The position numbers were made by a program, and so were the translations under genes. The notes beneath the pieces are model-generated. The model did not search any database and had not been told where the DNA came from. It was given only the letters and a program-made list of their open reading frames with translations. DNA of 64,000 bases. It comes from Hungatella effluvii (GTDB lineage Bacteria; Bacillota; Clostridia; Lachnospirales; Lachnospiraceae). The DNA is taken from assembly GCF_003201875.1 (NCBI RefSeq), contig NZ_QJKD01000010.1:124001-188000 (forward strand). Direction: 5' to 3'. Shown here one piece after another: positions 52,041-60,095 of this stretch (position 1 is its first letter; every line of letters starts with the position of its first letter).

Positions 52041-53384
52041 TCAGATGTCATTTAATTTCTGTTTCATGACCTCAACCGCAGTTTCTGGTGTGTATACACC
52101 GTTTAAGAACATCTCTCCGATTATCTCAGACAGCACATTGTTCATCTCGTTGCTTCTCTCGTCTACGAATGGGATATCAGGATCCGTATTCAGAAGGATC
52201 TCAGCCAGCTCTGAAACCACAGGTTCTCCGCCGAACGCCTCCCAGCCGTTATCTCTGCTTGCCGCGATGGCGCGGATTCCTTCCATGCAGCCGGTTGCAT
52301 ACTGCGCCATAACTCCATCTTCGTTTACATTGGAAAACTTCTCAGCCGCCTCTTTCGTAAGTGCAAGATAACGGACTACATCTTTTGCTGCCTCTAAGTG
52401 TTTCGTATTTTTATTGATCGTATAGTACTCCGTATTGTTGATATACGTCTCTCTTCCATTTTCCGCGAATTTCATCGGTTCTGCAATCGCCAGATGACCG
52501 TAACCGCCCTGACCATTTGGGTCTACGTTCGTCACATAGTAAGCAGCATGTGCTGCGACAGATGGAAACGCGGCGATCTTGCCGGCATTGAAAGCAGTCC
52601 AGTATGCCTCGCTGTTGCCCTGCTGGCTCGTATGCCAGATCCCGGCGTCGTAGCATTTTTTCATCAGTTCCAGAGCTTCCTTCCCCTTGTCCAGAGACAC
52701 ATTGCCCTCTGAATCCAGGACCTGGCCTCCCAGCATATAGATGAAATTCTGAAATACCTCGTTGCAGCCGCTGTCCGCCGGATCAAATGCACCCGCATAG
52801 TAACCGTTTTCCTTCAGCATTACCGCCTGGTTAAAATAATCGTCAAAGGTTTTCGGCGTAGTCAGTCCCAGTTCGTCATAGATATCCTGTCTGTACATAA
52901 ATACATACTGGTTAGTCACCTGATTGGGTATTCCATATACTTTTCCATCCATGATTACCGGATCCATGACTGGAAGCACCTCTCCCTCCGTAAACATATC
53001 TGAGAGATCCACGAGATACCCCGCCTTGGCAAACTGCGGCGCATACAGATCATGTACAATCATGATATCCGGCGTACTTTCATCGTTTGACAGCTGAAGC
53101 TTCATTTTTGTCGGATATTCCGCATAGGAGTATTTTTCAAAATTGATCTTCACATTTGGATGTTCTGTCAAATAATCCCGGAGTACAATTTCTGCCACGG
53201 ATACGAGATGGGCGCCTCCCATCATCGTCAGCTCGATTTCTCCCTCTTCTTTTGCCTCCGCCCCGCTCATCGTCGTTTCTGCTGTTTCCCCGTTTTTTGT
53301 TTCGTTACTGCTTCCACCGCAGCCAGTCAGTGACATACACCCCAATACTACGGCAATCCCCATTGCTAACCCTCGTTTTTTCAT
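52041..53384 (-). CDS. Sugar-binding lipoprotein (second ABC system)
   Basis: 447 residues. Signal peptide with lipobox SLTGC (Cys22), a Thr/Glu/Gly linker, then a solute-binding family 1 domain (MMGGAHLVSVAEIVLRDYLT, TPKTFDDYFNQAVMLKENGY). It overlaps the PfkB gene by 4 bp (ATGA). Here the binding-protein gene precedes the permeases, as is usual. The ligand is unknown. Confidence 0.93.
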   Translation of the reverse strand: MKKRGLAMGIAVVLGCMSLTGCGGSSNETKNGETAETTMSGAEAKEEGEIELTMMGGAHLVSVAEIVLRDYLTEHPNVKINFEKYSYAEYPTKMKLQLSNDESTPDIMIVHDLYAPQFAKAGYLVDLSDMFTEGEVLPVMDPVIMDGKVYGIPNQVTNQYVFMYRQDIYDELGLTTPKTFDDYFNQAVMLKENGYYAGAFDPADSGCNEVFQNFIYMLGGQVLDSEGNVSLDKGKEALELMKKCYDAGIWHTSQQGNSEAYWTAFNAGKIAAFPSVAAHAAYYVTNVDPNGQGGYGHLAIAEPMKFAENGRETYINNTEYYTINKNTKHLEAAKDVVRYLALTKEAAEKFSNVNEDGVMAQYATGCMEGIRAIAASRDNGWEAFGGEPVVSELAEILLNTDPDIPFVDERSNEMNNVLSEIIGEMFLNGVYTPETAVEVMKQKLNDI

Positions 53385-54337
53385 AGATACGAAACCTCCT
53401 TGTTTGGTATATTCTTTATTCTTATTTCATTTTTTATGATTTCCAGCCGCTCCGGATCCACTCTTCCCACCTGCTTCTCCATGGCATTGGCGATGCCGCA
53501 GGCCATGGAAAAACGAAATATCTCTTCCATGCTCCAGCTCTTTCTCAGGCCTATGGCAAATCCTGCTACCGTCGAATCCCCGCTTCCTATGGTGGAAGTT
53601 ACTGATACACTGGGAATAACCGCTTCCCAGCAGCCCTCCCTTCCGGCCAGTATTCCGCCCTCCGATCCCAGGGAGACCAACACATAAGCCACGCCATCCT
53701 GAACAAGCTGTAAAGCCAGCTTCCTCACTGCCGTCCGGTCGGACACCGGTTCCATTCCAAACAGTTCAAATAATTCCTGCATATTGGGTTTATAAAAATA
53801 ATAACCGTCTTTTCTCAATTGTTCTACGGTTACGCTGTTTGTATCCAGAAAGCATCTGGCTTCCTTCCATTGACACATTGCACTTATTTCACTGTACAGG
53901 CTATCCGGCGCGCCTTCAATTGTCATACCGGAGCAGATCACAATATCGTCTCTCTGCAAGTCCTCCCGAAGCCGGCACAGCAGCTGCTCCACCTGCCTCT
54001 TCTCTACGGTCGGCCCCTGCTCAACCAGTTCGGACTCTCTTCCCTGTTCCAGATCGATGATATTAATCGTCTCTCTCGTATTGCCGTTTATCTCGATCAG
54101 ACAGGCATCGATCCCTTCCTTTTCCATAAAGGCCCGGATCATTCTTCCGTTACTGCCAGCGATAAATCCGTACAGAGCCACAGGCTCCCCGCACTGTTTG
54201 CATACCTTGGCGACATTGATACCTTTCCCTCCTATAGATACCTCTCTCAACAGGTGGAAGTATTTTTTTCCCGGTTCAAAACCATTGACATGGTAAGATC
54301 GGTCGATTACCGGGTTTAAACAGATTGCCCGAATCAT
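53381..54337 (-). CDS. PfkB-family sugar-phosphate kinase (FruK/LacC-like)
   Basis: 318 residues. It starts with MIRAICLNPVIDRSYHV as in 1-phosphofructokinase and tagatose-6-phosphate kinase. EVSIGGKGINVAKVCKQCG is the first PfkB signature, and STIGSGDSTVAGFAIGL the second, with the catalytic Asp in GSGD (usually GAGD). It would phosphorylate fructose-1-phosphate or tagatose-6-phosphate to the bisphosphate used by the neighbouring aldolase. The start at 54337 overlaps the aldolase stop by 4 bp. Confidence 0.9.
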   Translation of the reverse strand: MIRAICLNPVIDRSYHVNGFEPGKKYFHLLREVSIGGKGINVAKVCKQCGEPVALYGFIAGSNGRMIRAFMEKEGIDACLIEINGNTRETINIIDLEQGRESELVEQGPTVEKRQVEQLLCRLREDLQRDDIVICSGMTIEGAPDSLYSEISAMCQWKEARCFLDTNSVTVEQLRKDGYYFYKPNMQELFELFGMEPVSDRTAVRKLALQLVQDGVAYVLVSLGSEGGILAGREGCWEAVIPSVSVTSTIGSGDSTVAGFAIGLRKSWSMEEIFRFSMACGIANAMEKQVGRVDPERLEIIKNEIRIKNIPNKEVSYL

Positions 54338-55281
54338 TGACTCACCCCCTCTTTCACCCAGTTGTGCCCAGAGCTCCCCGTCACCTGACTCATTTTCCAC
54401 ATGACCTCTTCCTTCCACGCATCCTTTCCCTGTTTTAAATAGACGCGGGGATCGTATTTATCGGGCTGTTCCCTAAGAACTCTGCGCACCGCACCGGTAA
54501 ATGCAAGGAAATTGTCCACATCCATATTGGCCTTGCAAACTCCATATTCTGCGGACCGGCGTATACTGCTCTCACTGCAGTTTTTCATCACCTCCACACG
54601 GCCGCCCTGTTCGTTTACATATTCAATCAGATGCAGGGGAAGGGAAGCTGCTCCGTGTAATACCAACGGAAAGCCTGGCAGTTCAGCCTGAATCCGTTCC
54701 AGAACTTCCATATGCAGAGGCAGATTTTCTGCCGCCTTTACTCCGCCGTGTGAGGTTCCGGCCGACACAGCCAGGCTGTCACAGCCGGTCAGAGCAACGA
54801 ATCGCTTCGCAGCGTCCGGATTTGTAAATTCCACATGATCTGCAAAGATTTCGTCCTCGAATCCAGGCAGACGTCCCAGCTCCGCTTCCACACAGACACC
54901 CCTTGCATGGGCATATTCCACGACTTCCCTTGTAAACCGTACATTCTCTTCAAAGGTAAGATGGGATCCATCAAACATGACCCCTCCCACACCTGCATCA
55001 ACCGCCTGCATAGCTGCTTCTGCCGTCGGACAGTGATCGTGATTGATTCCTACAGGAACCGATACACTTAAAGCGGCAATCTTCATCACCTCTATAAACT
55101 GCCTGAAATCCGGAACGTATTTCCGTGCCCCCATGGACACCTGAAGTATGACAGGCGACTGCTCTTCCTCCGCCGCTTCCAGCACCGCACACAGACTGTC
55201 ATAGTTAAATACATTAAACGCTCCCACAATGTAACGGCGTTTCATGGCATCTACGTACAGCTGATCCAATTGAACAATCAT
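54334..55281 (-). CDS. Class II fructose/tagatose-bisphosphate aldolase
   Basis: 315 residues. Zinc and substrate motifs: GINHDHCPTAEAAMQAVDAG, GVMFDGSHLTFEENV, CVEAELG, VSAGTSHGGVK and VLHGAASLP (many relatives have HGGSG here). It cleaves a ketose-1,6-bisphosphate to two triose phosphates. With the PfkB kinase it forms a short route from an imported ketose or its phosphate. The start at 55281 has AGGAGG six bases upstream. A LacI-type operator lies just in front. Confidence 0.9.
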   Translation of the reverse strand: MIVQLDQLYVDAMKRRYIVGAFNVFNYDSLCAVLEAAEEEQSPVILQVSMGARKYVPDFRQFIEVMKIAALSVSVPVGINHDHCPTAEAAMQAVDAGVGGVMFDGSHLTFEENVRFTREVVEYAHARGVCVEAELGRLPGFEDEIFADHVEFTNPDAAKRFVALTGCDSLAVSAGTSHGGVKAAENLPLHMEVLERIQAELPGFPLVLHGAASLPLHLIEYVNEQGGRVEVMKNCSESSIRRSAEYGVCKANMDVDNFLAFTGAVRRVLREQPDKYDPRVYLKQGKDAWKEEVMWKMSQVTGSSGHNWVKEGVSQ

Positions 55282-55296
55282 TATTTGCCTCCTTTT

Positions 55297-55314
55297 ATAG
55301 AAAACGTTTTCTAT
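55297..55314. promoter_or_regulatory. LacI-family operator before the aldolase gene
   Basis: Perfect 18-bp palindrome ATAGAAAACGTTTTCTAT with the central CG typical of LacI/GalR sites, directly upstream of the aldolase ribosome site. Confidence 0.85.
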
Positions 55315-55426
55315 TAATTTAAAAAAATAATGGGTTCCTATGGGAAGGAAAACCGGAGTCCACTGAATCTCTTCTGCTCCGTTCTTTCCTTCCCTGTTCC
55401 GGCGCACCTCTATCTGAAAATATTTC

Positions 55427-56437
55427 TCAGCTAAGGCTCCGAATTGAATTACCATGTTTTAACTTCAGAGGCAGTTCATAATGGCAGAAATCCTCCTTCT
55501 CCCCCTTCAGCCTCATTAAGACCAGCTCTCCTGCCAGCTGCCCGATCCGGAATGGATCCTGAACCACAGATTCAATCTGAGGCTGAATCAACTGGTGCAT
55601 CGGCAATTCGCCAAACGAGACCACCGATACGTCTTCTGGAATCCGGAGATTCAGTTCCTCCAATGCCAGCAGAGTACCTTCTGTCATCACATTATTAGCA
55701 CAAAATACTGCTGTTGGCTTTAACCCATTTCCGGCAAAGATCTGCTTCACCCACTGCCTGGCGTCGTCACTGGTAAAGCCGCCTCTGCTGACCCATTCCT
55801 CTCTCAGAGGCAGTCCATAGGCCTGCATCGCCATGCGGACGCCTTCCAGTCGTTCCTTACCAGAACTGATATTCATCAATACATTGTTGACTGCAATCTC
55901 CGTGTGACCTTTCTGTATCAGCGCCTCCACCAGCTGGTAAGAAGAATCCCGGTTGTCCTCCACCACAATATCTGCCTGAAGCCCCGGAACCTTACGGTCG
56001 ATTGCAATAACCGGCGTTCCATTCCCGGCAATATTGTTTAAATGAGAGGAACTGCTGTCGGAAGAAGCGATCACCAGCGCATCCACACAGCGCTCCTCAA
56101 ACATAGAGAGAATCTGATGTTCCTTCTCCACGTTTCCGTCGCTGCTCGCATAAATAATCTGATAACCCTGAGCGGAAACGACATCTTCCAGCTTTCTCGC
56201 TGCCTTCATGAAGAAACGGTTCGAAATATCCGCCACCACCAGACCTATGATACCGGTATTATTGCTTTTCAAACTTCTGGCCACCAGGTTCGGCCTGTAT
56301 CCCAGTTCAGCTACCGCTCTCTCAATCTTCTCCCTGGCTTCCGCACTCACCGGATAATTATTATTGAGTGCCCGCGACACGGTGGTTATGGACATACCCG
56401 CGTGGGCTGCCACTTCTTTTATCGTAACATTTTTCAC
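55427..56437 (-). CDS. LacI-family repressor of the sugar operon
   Basis: 336 residues. The helix-turn-helix and hinge read TIKEVAAHAGMSITTVSRAL and YRPNLVARSLKS; a periplasmic-binding-like effector domain follows. It starts with GTG at 56437 after AGGAG. Two matching operators, before the aldolase gene (55297) and over its own transcription start (56453), point to control of the operon and of itself. The inducer is probably the transported sugar or its phosphate. Confidence 0.94.
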   Translation of the reverse strand: MKNVTIKEVAAHAGMSITTVSRALNNNYPVSAEAREKIERAVAELGYRPNLVARSLKSNNTGIIGLVVADISNRFFMKAARKLEDVVSAQGYQIIYASSDGNVEKEHQILSMFEERCVDALVIASSDSSSSHLNNIAGNGTPVIAIDRKVPGLQADIVVEDNRDSSYQLVEALIQKGHTEIAVNNVLMNISSGKERLEGVRMAMQAYGLPLREEWVSRGGFTSDDARQWVKQIFAGNGLKPTAVFCANNVMTEGTLLALEELNLRIPEDVSVVSFGELPMHQLIQPQIESVVQDPFRIGQLAGELVLMRLKGEKEDFCHYELPLKLKHGNSIRSLS

Positions 56438-56452
56438 ATCGCACGCTCCTAC

Positions 56453-56466
56453 AGAAAACGATTTCT
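56453..56466. promoter_or_regulatory. LacI-family operator before the lacI-type gene
   Basis: AGAAAACGATTTCT, a one-mismatch version of the palindrome before the aldolase gene, lying over the expected transcription start. Confidence 0.8.
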
Positions 56467-56472
56467 ATGTTT

Positions 56473-56501
56473 ATTATAACCAGCTCCACTCCACTTGTCA
56501 A
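56473..56501 (-). promoter_or_regulatory. Consensus promoter of the LacI-controlled operon
   Basis: Perfect TTGACA (56496-56501) and perfect TATAAT (56473-56478) are 17 bp apart on the minus strand. The operator sits at about +1 to +14, so repression must hold back a very strong promoter. Confidence 0.92.
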
Positions 56502-56589
56502 TATGATTTTTTAATTTTCTGTTTACAGACGGTTGCTGCTCCTTGCTCCATCCCTGCTGCAGTGGTCATCATCTCTGTTGTCTTTTGAA

Positions 56590-56920
56590 GCTGCATATTT
56601 TAACAATGTCCACTATACTTAAGCCATATAAAAAATAGTAAATATTTAGGGTATATAAAATATTATTTTCAGCCGGGAAAGCCCATAAAATCAGCATTAA
56701 CGTTGTATATGATACAATCCTGAAACGGGTAAATTGGTGCCCGAATGGTGCCCAAGTGAACCAACAGGGTTATAAACCGTAGTTTGAAGTAATGAAACGA
56801 AATGAGCCGTTTGACATTTTCACGCGCATATATTAGAATAAAAAAACCGGGTTATATGTTGTACGCTTTAGGCGGATAAGGCGCAGAACGACAAATCGAA
56901 AATTGTGGAGGAAAAAGATA
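56590..56920. other. AT-rich gap before the isolated small gene
   Basis: About 330 bp with lower G+C than its surroundings. It holds two near copies of TGGTGCCC (around 56733-56753). I see no gene, clear promoter pair, integrase or attachment-site duplication. Confidence 0.4.
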
Positions 56921-57406
56921 ATGGCAAAAGAAAAGGGTTCATTTAAAGAATTTCTATCGGCAGTTGCGCCAGAACACCAAGCGTTTGTCGAGAAACTTAA
57001 TACCAAACTTATTGAACAGGGATGTGCTCTTGTAATTAAGGAAGCAAAAAGCGGTTATACTGCTTCATATCAACTAGAGAAGAAAACAGTGATGAACTGG
57101 GTGTTTCGCAAGTCTGGTATTTTGGCACGGATTTACGGTGACAATGCTGGTAAGTATGAGGATACAATCGCTTCTCTGCCTGCTGATATGCAAAAGAAAA
57201 TGACTACTTCCCGTGACTGCAAGAGATTGATTGACCCTAATGCTTGTAGTGATACCTGTGTTAAAGGTTTTATCTATGCCTTGAATGGCGATACACATAA
57301 AAAATGCCGTAATGACGGAATGTTTTTCCTGCTGACAAATGAAACAGCGGAGCATATAGCCGGTCTGGTCTGTGCAGAGGTTAATGTACGTAAGTCAGCT
57401 TTATAA
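56921..57406 (+). CDS. Conserved protein of unknown function with four-Cys pattern
   Basis: 161 residues. I recognise it only as a small protein of a type seen in Firmicutes without a known role. The N-terminal half (GSFKEFLSAVAPEHQAFVEK) looks helical. The C-terminal half has Cys residues in DCKRLIDPNACSDTCVKGF and KKCRNDG, a C-x9-C-x3-C-x14-C spacing that could bind metal or form disulfides. The start at 56921 follows GGAGG. It stands alone on the plus strand, in a stretch richer in A+T than its neighbours, bounded by a two-way terminator. These signs suggest later acquisition (inference). Confidence 0.75.
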   Translation: MAKEKGSFKEFLSAVAPEHQAFVEKLNTKLIEQGCALVIKEAKSGYTASYQLEKKTVMNWVFRKSGILARIYGDNAGKYEDTIASLPADMQKKMTTSRDCKRLIDPNACSDTCVKGFIYALNGDTHKKCRNDGMFFLLTNETAEHIAGLVCAEVNVRKSAL

Positions 57407-57512
57407 CGACAGAAAAGTTAAGACCAATAGTATGTTGTTTGACAGATTTAAAGCGTTGGCTCAGGCTTGCTATAAAAGCGAAACACCATCGAAGAATTTG
57501 CAAATATGATCT

Positions 57513-57575
57513 AAAAAGAAAAGTACAGAGAACATCTTCACTTATGTAACCGACGATGTTCTCTGTACTTTTTTT
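57513..57575. terminator. Two-way intrinsic terminator
   Basis: An 18-bp stem, AAAAGTACAGAGAACATC paired with its complement, has T-runs on both strands. It serves the small plus-strand gene and the lipoprotein gene on the minus strand. Confidence 0.9.
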
Positions 57576-57593
57576 ATGGCTGATCCGCTCTTT

Positions 57594-58316
57594 CTATTGA
57601 ATCAAACACTGATTCTCATCAAACCCATCCGCATACATACTGTCCTTATAAATCTCATCCAGCGTATCAAAGCGGAAGGTTCCCGCCTTCACCTTATAGA
57701 ACTTCTTCTCCTCCGGAATATAGAACATCCCACTCTTATCCACGTTTATGGCTGCAATCTGTTCTGTATCCGCCGAAAAATATATCTGGTACGTAGTTGC
57801 CTCGTCCAGCTGGCCGTTCGGGACCTCCTCTAAGGAGAAGCCTGTAAATAAGTCGGCCACCGCTTTAATCCTGTCTTTTTCCTCGCTGAAGAACGAATAA
57901 CACACAGAGCCATAGTATATGGAAACCGCTTCCGACTTCTCTGTATCGATCGGTATGCCGGAAAGCACCTCTCCGTCTGCCGGCGCCGCACCTGTTATGG
58001 GCTGTGCCTGCCCGGCCCCGCTGCCCGCGGCAGCTGTATCCCCGGAGTTCCCCTTATCCGCCGTGTCGATCTTTTGAAATCCCGCGGCACCGCCCGACGC
58101 TTCTGTCGTATCCGCTCCCGCACCGTTCTTTCCTGCATGATCCGCATCTGACGCAGCAGCCTCTGTTCCACCGACGGCGCTGTCAGCAGCCGTCTCTGAT
58201 CCGCCGCCGACGCTGCTCACATCCGGTGCTTTCGCTGAAGCACCGCAGGCGGTCGCCGTTAGCGCGGCCGCCATGAAAAACCCTATAAAAGCCGCGTAGT
58301 GTCCTGTTTTTTTCAT
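57594..58316 (-). CDS. Secreted or lipid-anchored protein of unknown function
   Basis: 240 residues. MKKTGHYAAFIGFFMAAALT is a signal peptide, with a weak lipobox ATAC just after. A long low-complexity Ala/Gly/Ser/Thr/Asp linker (about 25-115) leads to a compact C-terminal domain of about 110 residues (IYYGSVCYSFFSEEKDRIKA, TTYQIYFSADTEQIAAINV). I do not recognise that domain. The start at 58316 follows GAGGTG. It lies just behind the ABC exporter pair in the same direction and may act with it at the cell surface. Confidence 0.75.
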   Translation of the reverse strand: MKKTGHYAAFIGFFMAAALTATACGASAKAPDVSSVGGGSETAADSAVGGTEAAASDADHAGKNGAGADTTEASGGAAGFQKIDTADKGNSGDTAAAGSGAGQAQPITGAAPADGEVLSGIPIDTEKSEAVSIYYGSVCYSFFSEEKDRIKAVADLFTGFSLEEVPNGQLDEATTYQIYFSADTEQIAAINVDKSGMFYIPEEKKFYKVKAGTFRFDTLDEIYKDSMYADGFDENQCLIQ

Positions 58317-58348
58317 TTGTCCAATCACCTCTGTCCTGTCTGATCCGA

Positions 58349-60094
58349 TCATACGGCAAACTGGCTGTTGTACAGTTCCGCATAGAAACCGTTCTTCTCA
58401 AGCAGACTCTCATGAGTCCCCTGCTCAATGATATGGCCGTCCCGCATGACCAGAATTACATCTGCCTCCCTTATGGTAGAAAGACGGTGGGCCACGATAA
58501 AGCTGGTCCTGCCTTCCATCATCTTGGAAAATGCCTTCTGAATCCGTATCTCAGTTCTCGTATCAATGGAAGACGTGGCCTCGTCAAGAATCAGCATGGG
58601 CGGCAGACACAGCATCACGCGCGCTATGCACAGGAGCTGCTTCTGTCCCTGGGACAAATTGCTTCCGTCCTCAGAGATAACCGTATCGTACCCATCCTTC
58701 ATTCGTTTGATAAAGCTGTGGGCATGAGCCTCCTTCGCCGCTTTGACCACTTCCTCATCCGTCGCTTCCGGCCTTCCATATGCGATATTATCACGAATTG
58801 TGCCGGATTTCAACCATGTTTCCTGGAGGACCATGCCGTAGCTCGTTCTTAAGCTCTTTCTCGTAATCTCCCGCACATCGGTTCCATCCACTTGAATCGA
58901 ACCGGAATCCACATCGTAGAAACGCATGAGCAGGTTGATGACCGTACTCTTTCCGCATCCCGTCGGCCCCACGATGGCGACACGCTGCCCCGGTTTTACT
59001 TCCAGATTCATATTCTCGATCAGCGGTATTTCCGGATCATAGGAGAAATTCACATCGCTCAGAGACACTTCCCCTTTTACCTCCGACAGGACGGCTGCAT
59101 CCGGCGCATCCGGAATCTGTGGCTCCTCATCGATCAGTTCAAAGACGCGGGCCGCCGAGGCCAATGCGTTCTGAAGCTCCGTCACCACGCCGGAAATCTC
59201 ATTAAATGGCTTCGTATACTGGTTTGCATAGCTTAAAAAGCTGGAGAGCTGCCCCACCGACAAATAACCGGAAATAGCCGCAAACGCCCCTGCAATTCCC
59301 ACGCTGGCGTACACCAGGCTGTTGACGAACCGGGTAGCCGGATTGGTAATGGAAGAAAAAAATGTAGCCTTAAGTCCCCACACCCGCAGGCGCTCGTTAA
59401 TTTCCTCGAACTGGGACTGAGCCTCCGACTCATAGCCAAATGCTAAAACCACCTTCTGGCTGCCAAGCATTTCTTCCACAAGGGAGGTGAGTTCGCCCCT
59501 CGTCTGCGATTGTTTCCGGAACATGGTGTAAGTCCTCTTTGCAATAAAGCTTGCCACAAACAGAGAGACCGGGGTAACCAAAATTACGACAACCGCTATG
59601 GCCGGATTGATTGTAAACATGAAAATAAGGGTTCCTAAAATCGTAAGGATACCTGTAAACAGCTGCGTAAATCCCATCAAAAGTCCATCGGAAAACTGGT
59701 CGATGTCGGCAATCAGGCGGCTGATGATATCGCCGTGGGAATGGGAATCGATGTATTTGAGCGGCAGGCTTTCCACCTTTGCAAACGCCCGGACCCGGAT
59801 ATCCTTTACCACACGGTATGTGATGATATTGTTGATATGGCTCATAAGCCACTGGGACACCGCGGTAACCAGGATAATGACGCCAATCTTCATGAGAATT
59901 CCGCCCATAACGGCAAAATCCACATTTCCCGGTGCAAGAATGCAGTCAATGGCTTTACCGGTCAAAATCGGCACATAGAGAGTCAGGACCACCGTGATCA
60001 ATGCACAGGCCAGTGAAGCCAGGACGCCCCATTTATACCGGCCGATGCTGGAGAGAATCCGCCGTATGGTCGTTTTATGCTTTTTCATATTCAT
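58349..60094 (-). CDS. ABC exporter half-transporter, second subunit (MdlB-like)
   Basis: 581 residues: six-segment membrane domain at about 20-320, then ABC domain with Walker A VGPTGCGKST, signature LSQGQKQL and Walker B LILDEATSSID with the catalytic Glu. Together with the upstream gene it would form a heterodimeric multidrug or lipid-type exporter. The start at 60094 has GGAGG nine bases upstream, and this gene begins right at the end of the first subunit gene. Confidence 0.93.
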   Translation of the reverse strand: MNMKKHKTTIRRILSSIGRYKWGVLASLACALITVVLTLYVPILTGKAIDCILAPGNVDFAVMGGILMKIGVIILVTAVSQWLMSHINNIITYRVVKDIRVRAFAKVESLPLKYIDSHSHGDIISRLIADIDQFSDGLLMGFTQLFTGILTILGTLIFMFTINPAIAVVVILVTPVSLFVASFIAKRTYTMFRKQSQTRGELTSLVEEMLGSQKVVLAFGYESEAQSQFEEINERLRVWGLKATFFSSITNPATRFVNSLVYASVGIAGAFAAISGYLSVGQLSSFLSYANQYTKPFNEISGVVTELQNALASAARVFELIDEEPQIPDAPDAAVLSEVKGEVSLSDVNFSYDPEIPLIENMNLEVKPGQRVAIVGPTGCGKSTVINLLMRFYDVDSGSIQVDGTDVREITRKSLRTSYGMVLQETWLKSGTIRDNIAYGRPEATDEEVVKAAKEAHAHSFIKRMKDGYDTVISEDGSNLSQGQKQLLCIARVMLCLPPMLILDEATSSIDTRTEIRIQKAFSKMMEGRTSFIVAHRLSTIREADVILVMRDGHIIEQGTHESLLEKNGFYAELYNSQFAV

Positions 60095-60095
60095 C

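Noticed and set aside
56590..56920. Possible phage or integrative element attachment region
   Set aside because: The base composition shifts, but there is no integrase, no tRNA gene and no direct repeat pair flanking the segment.
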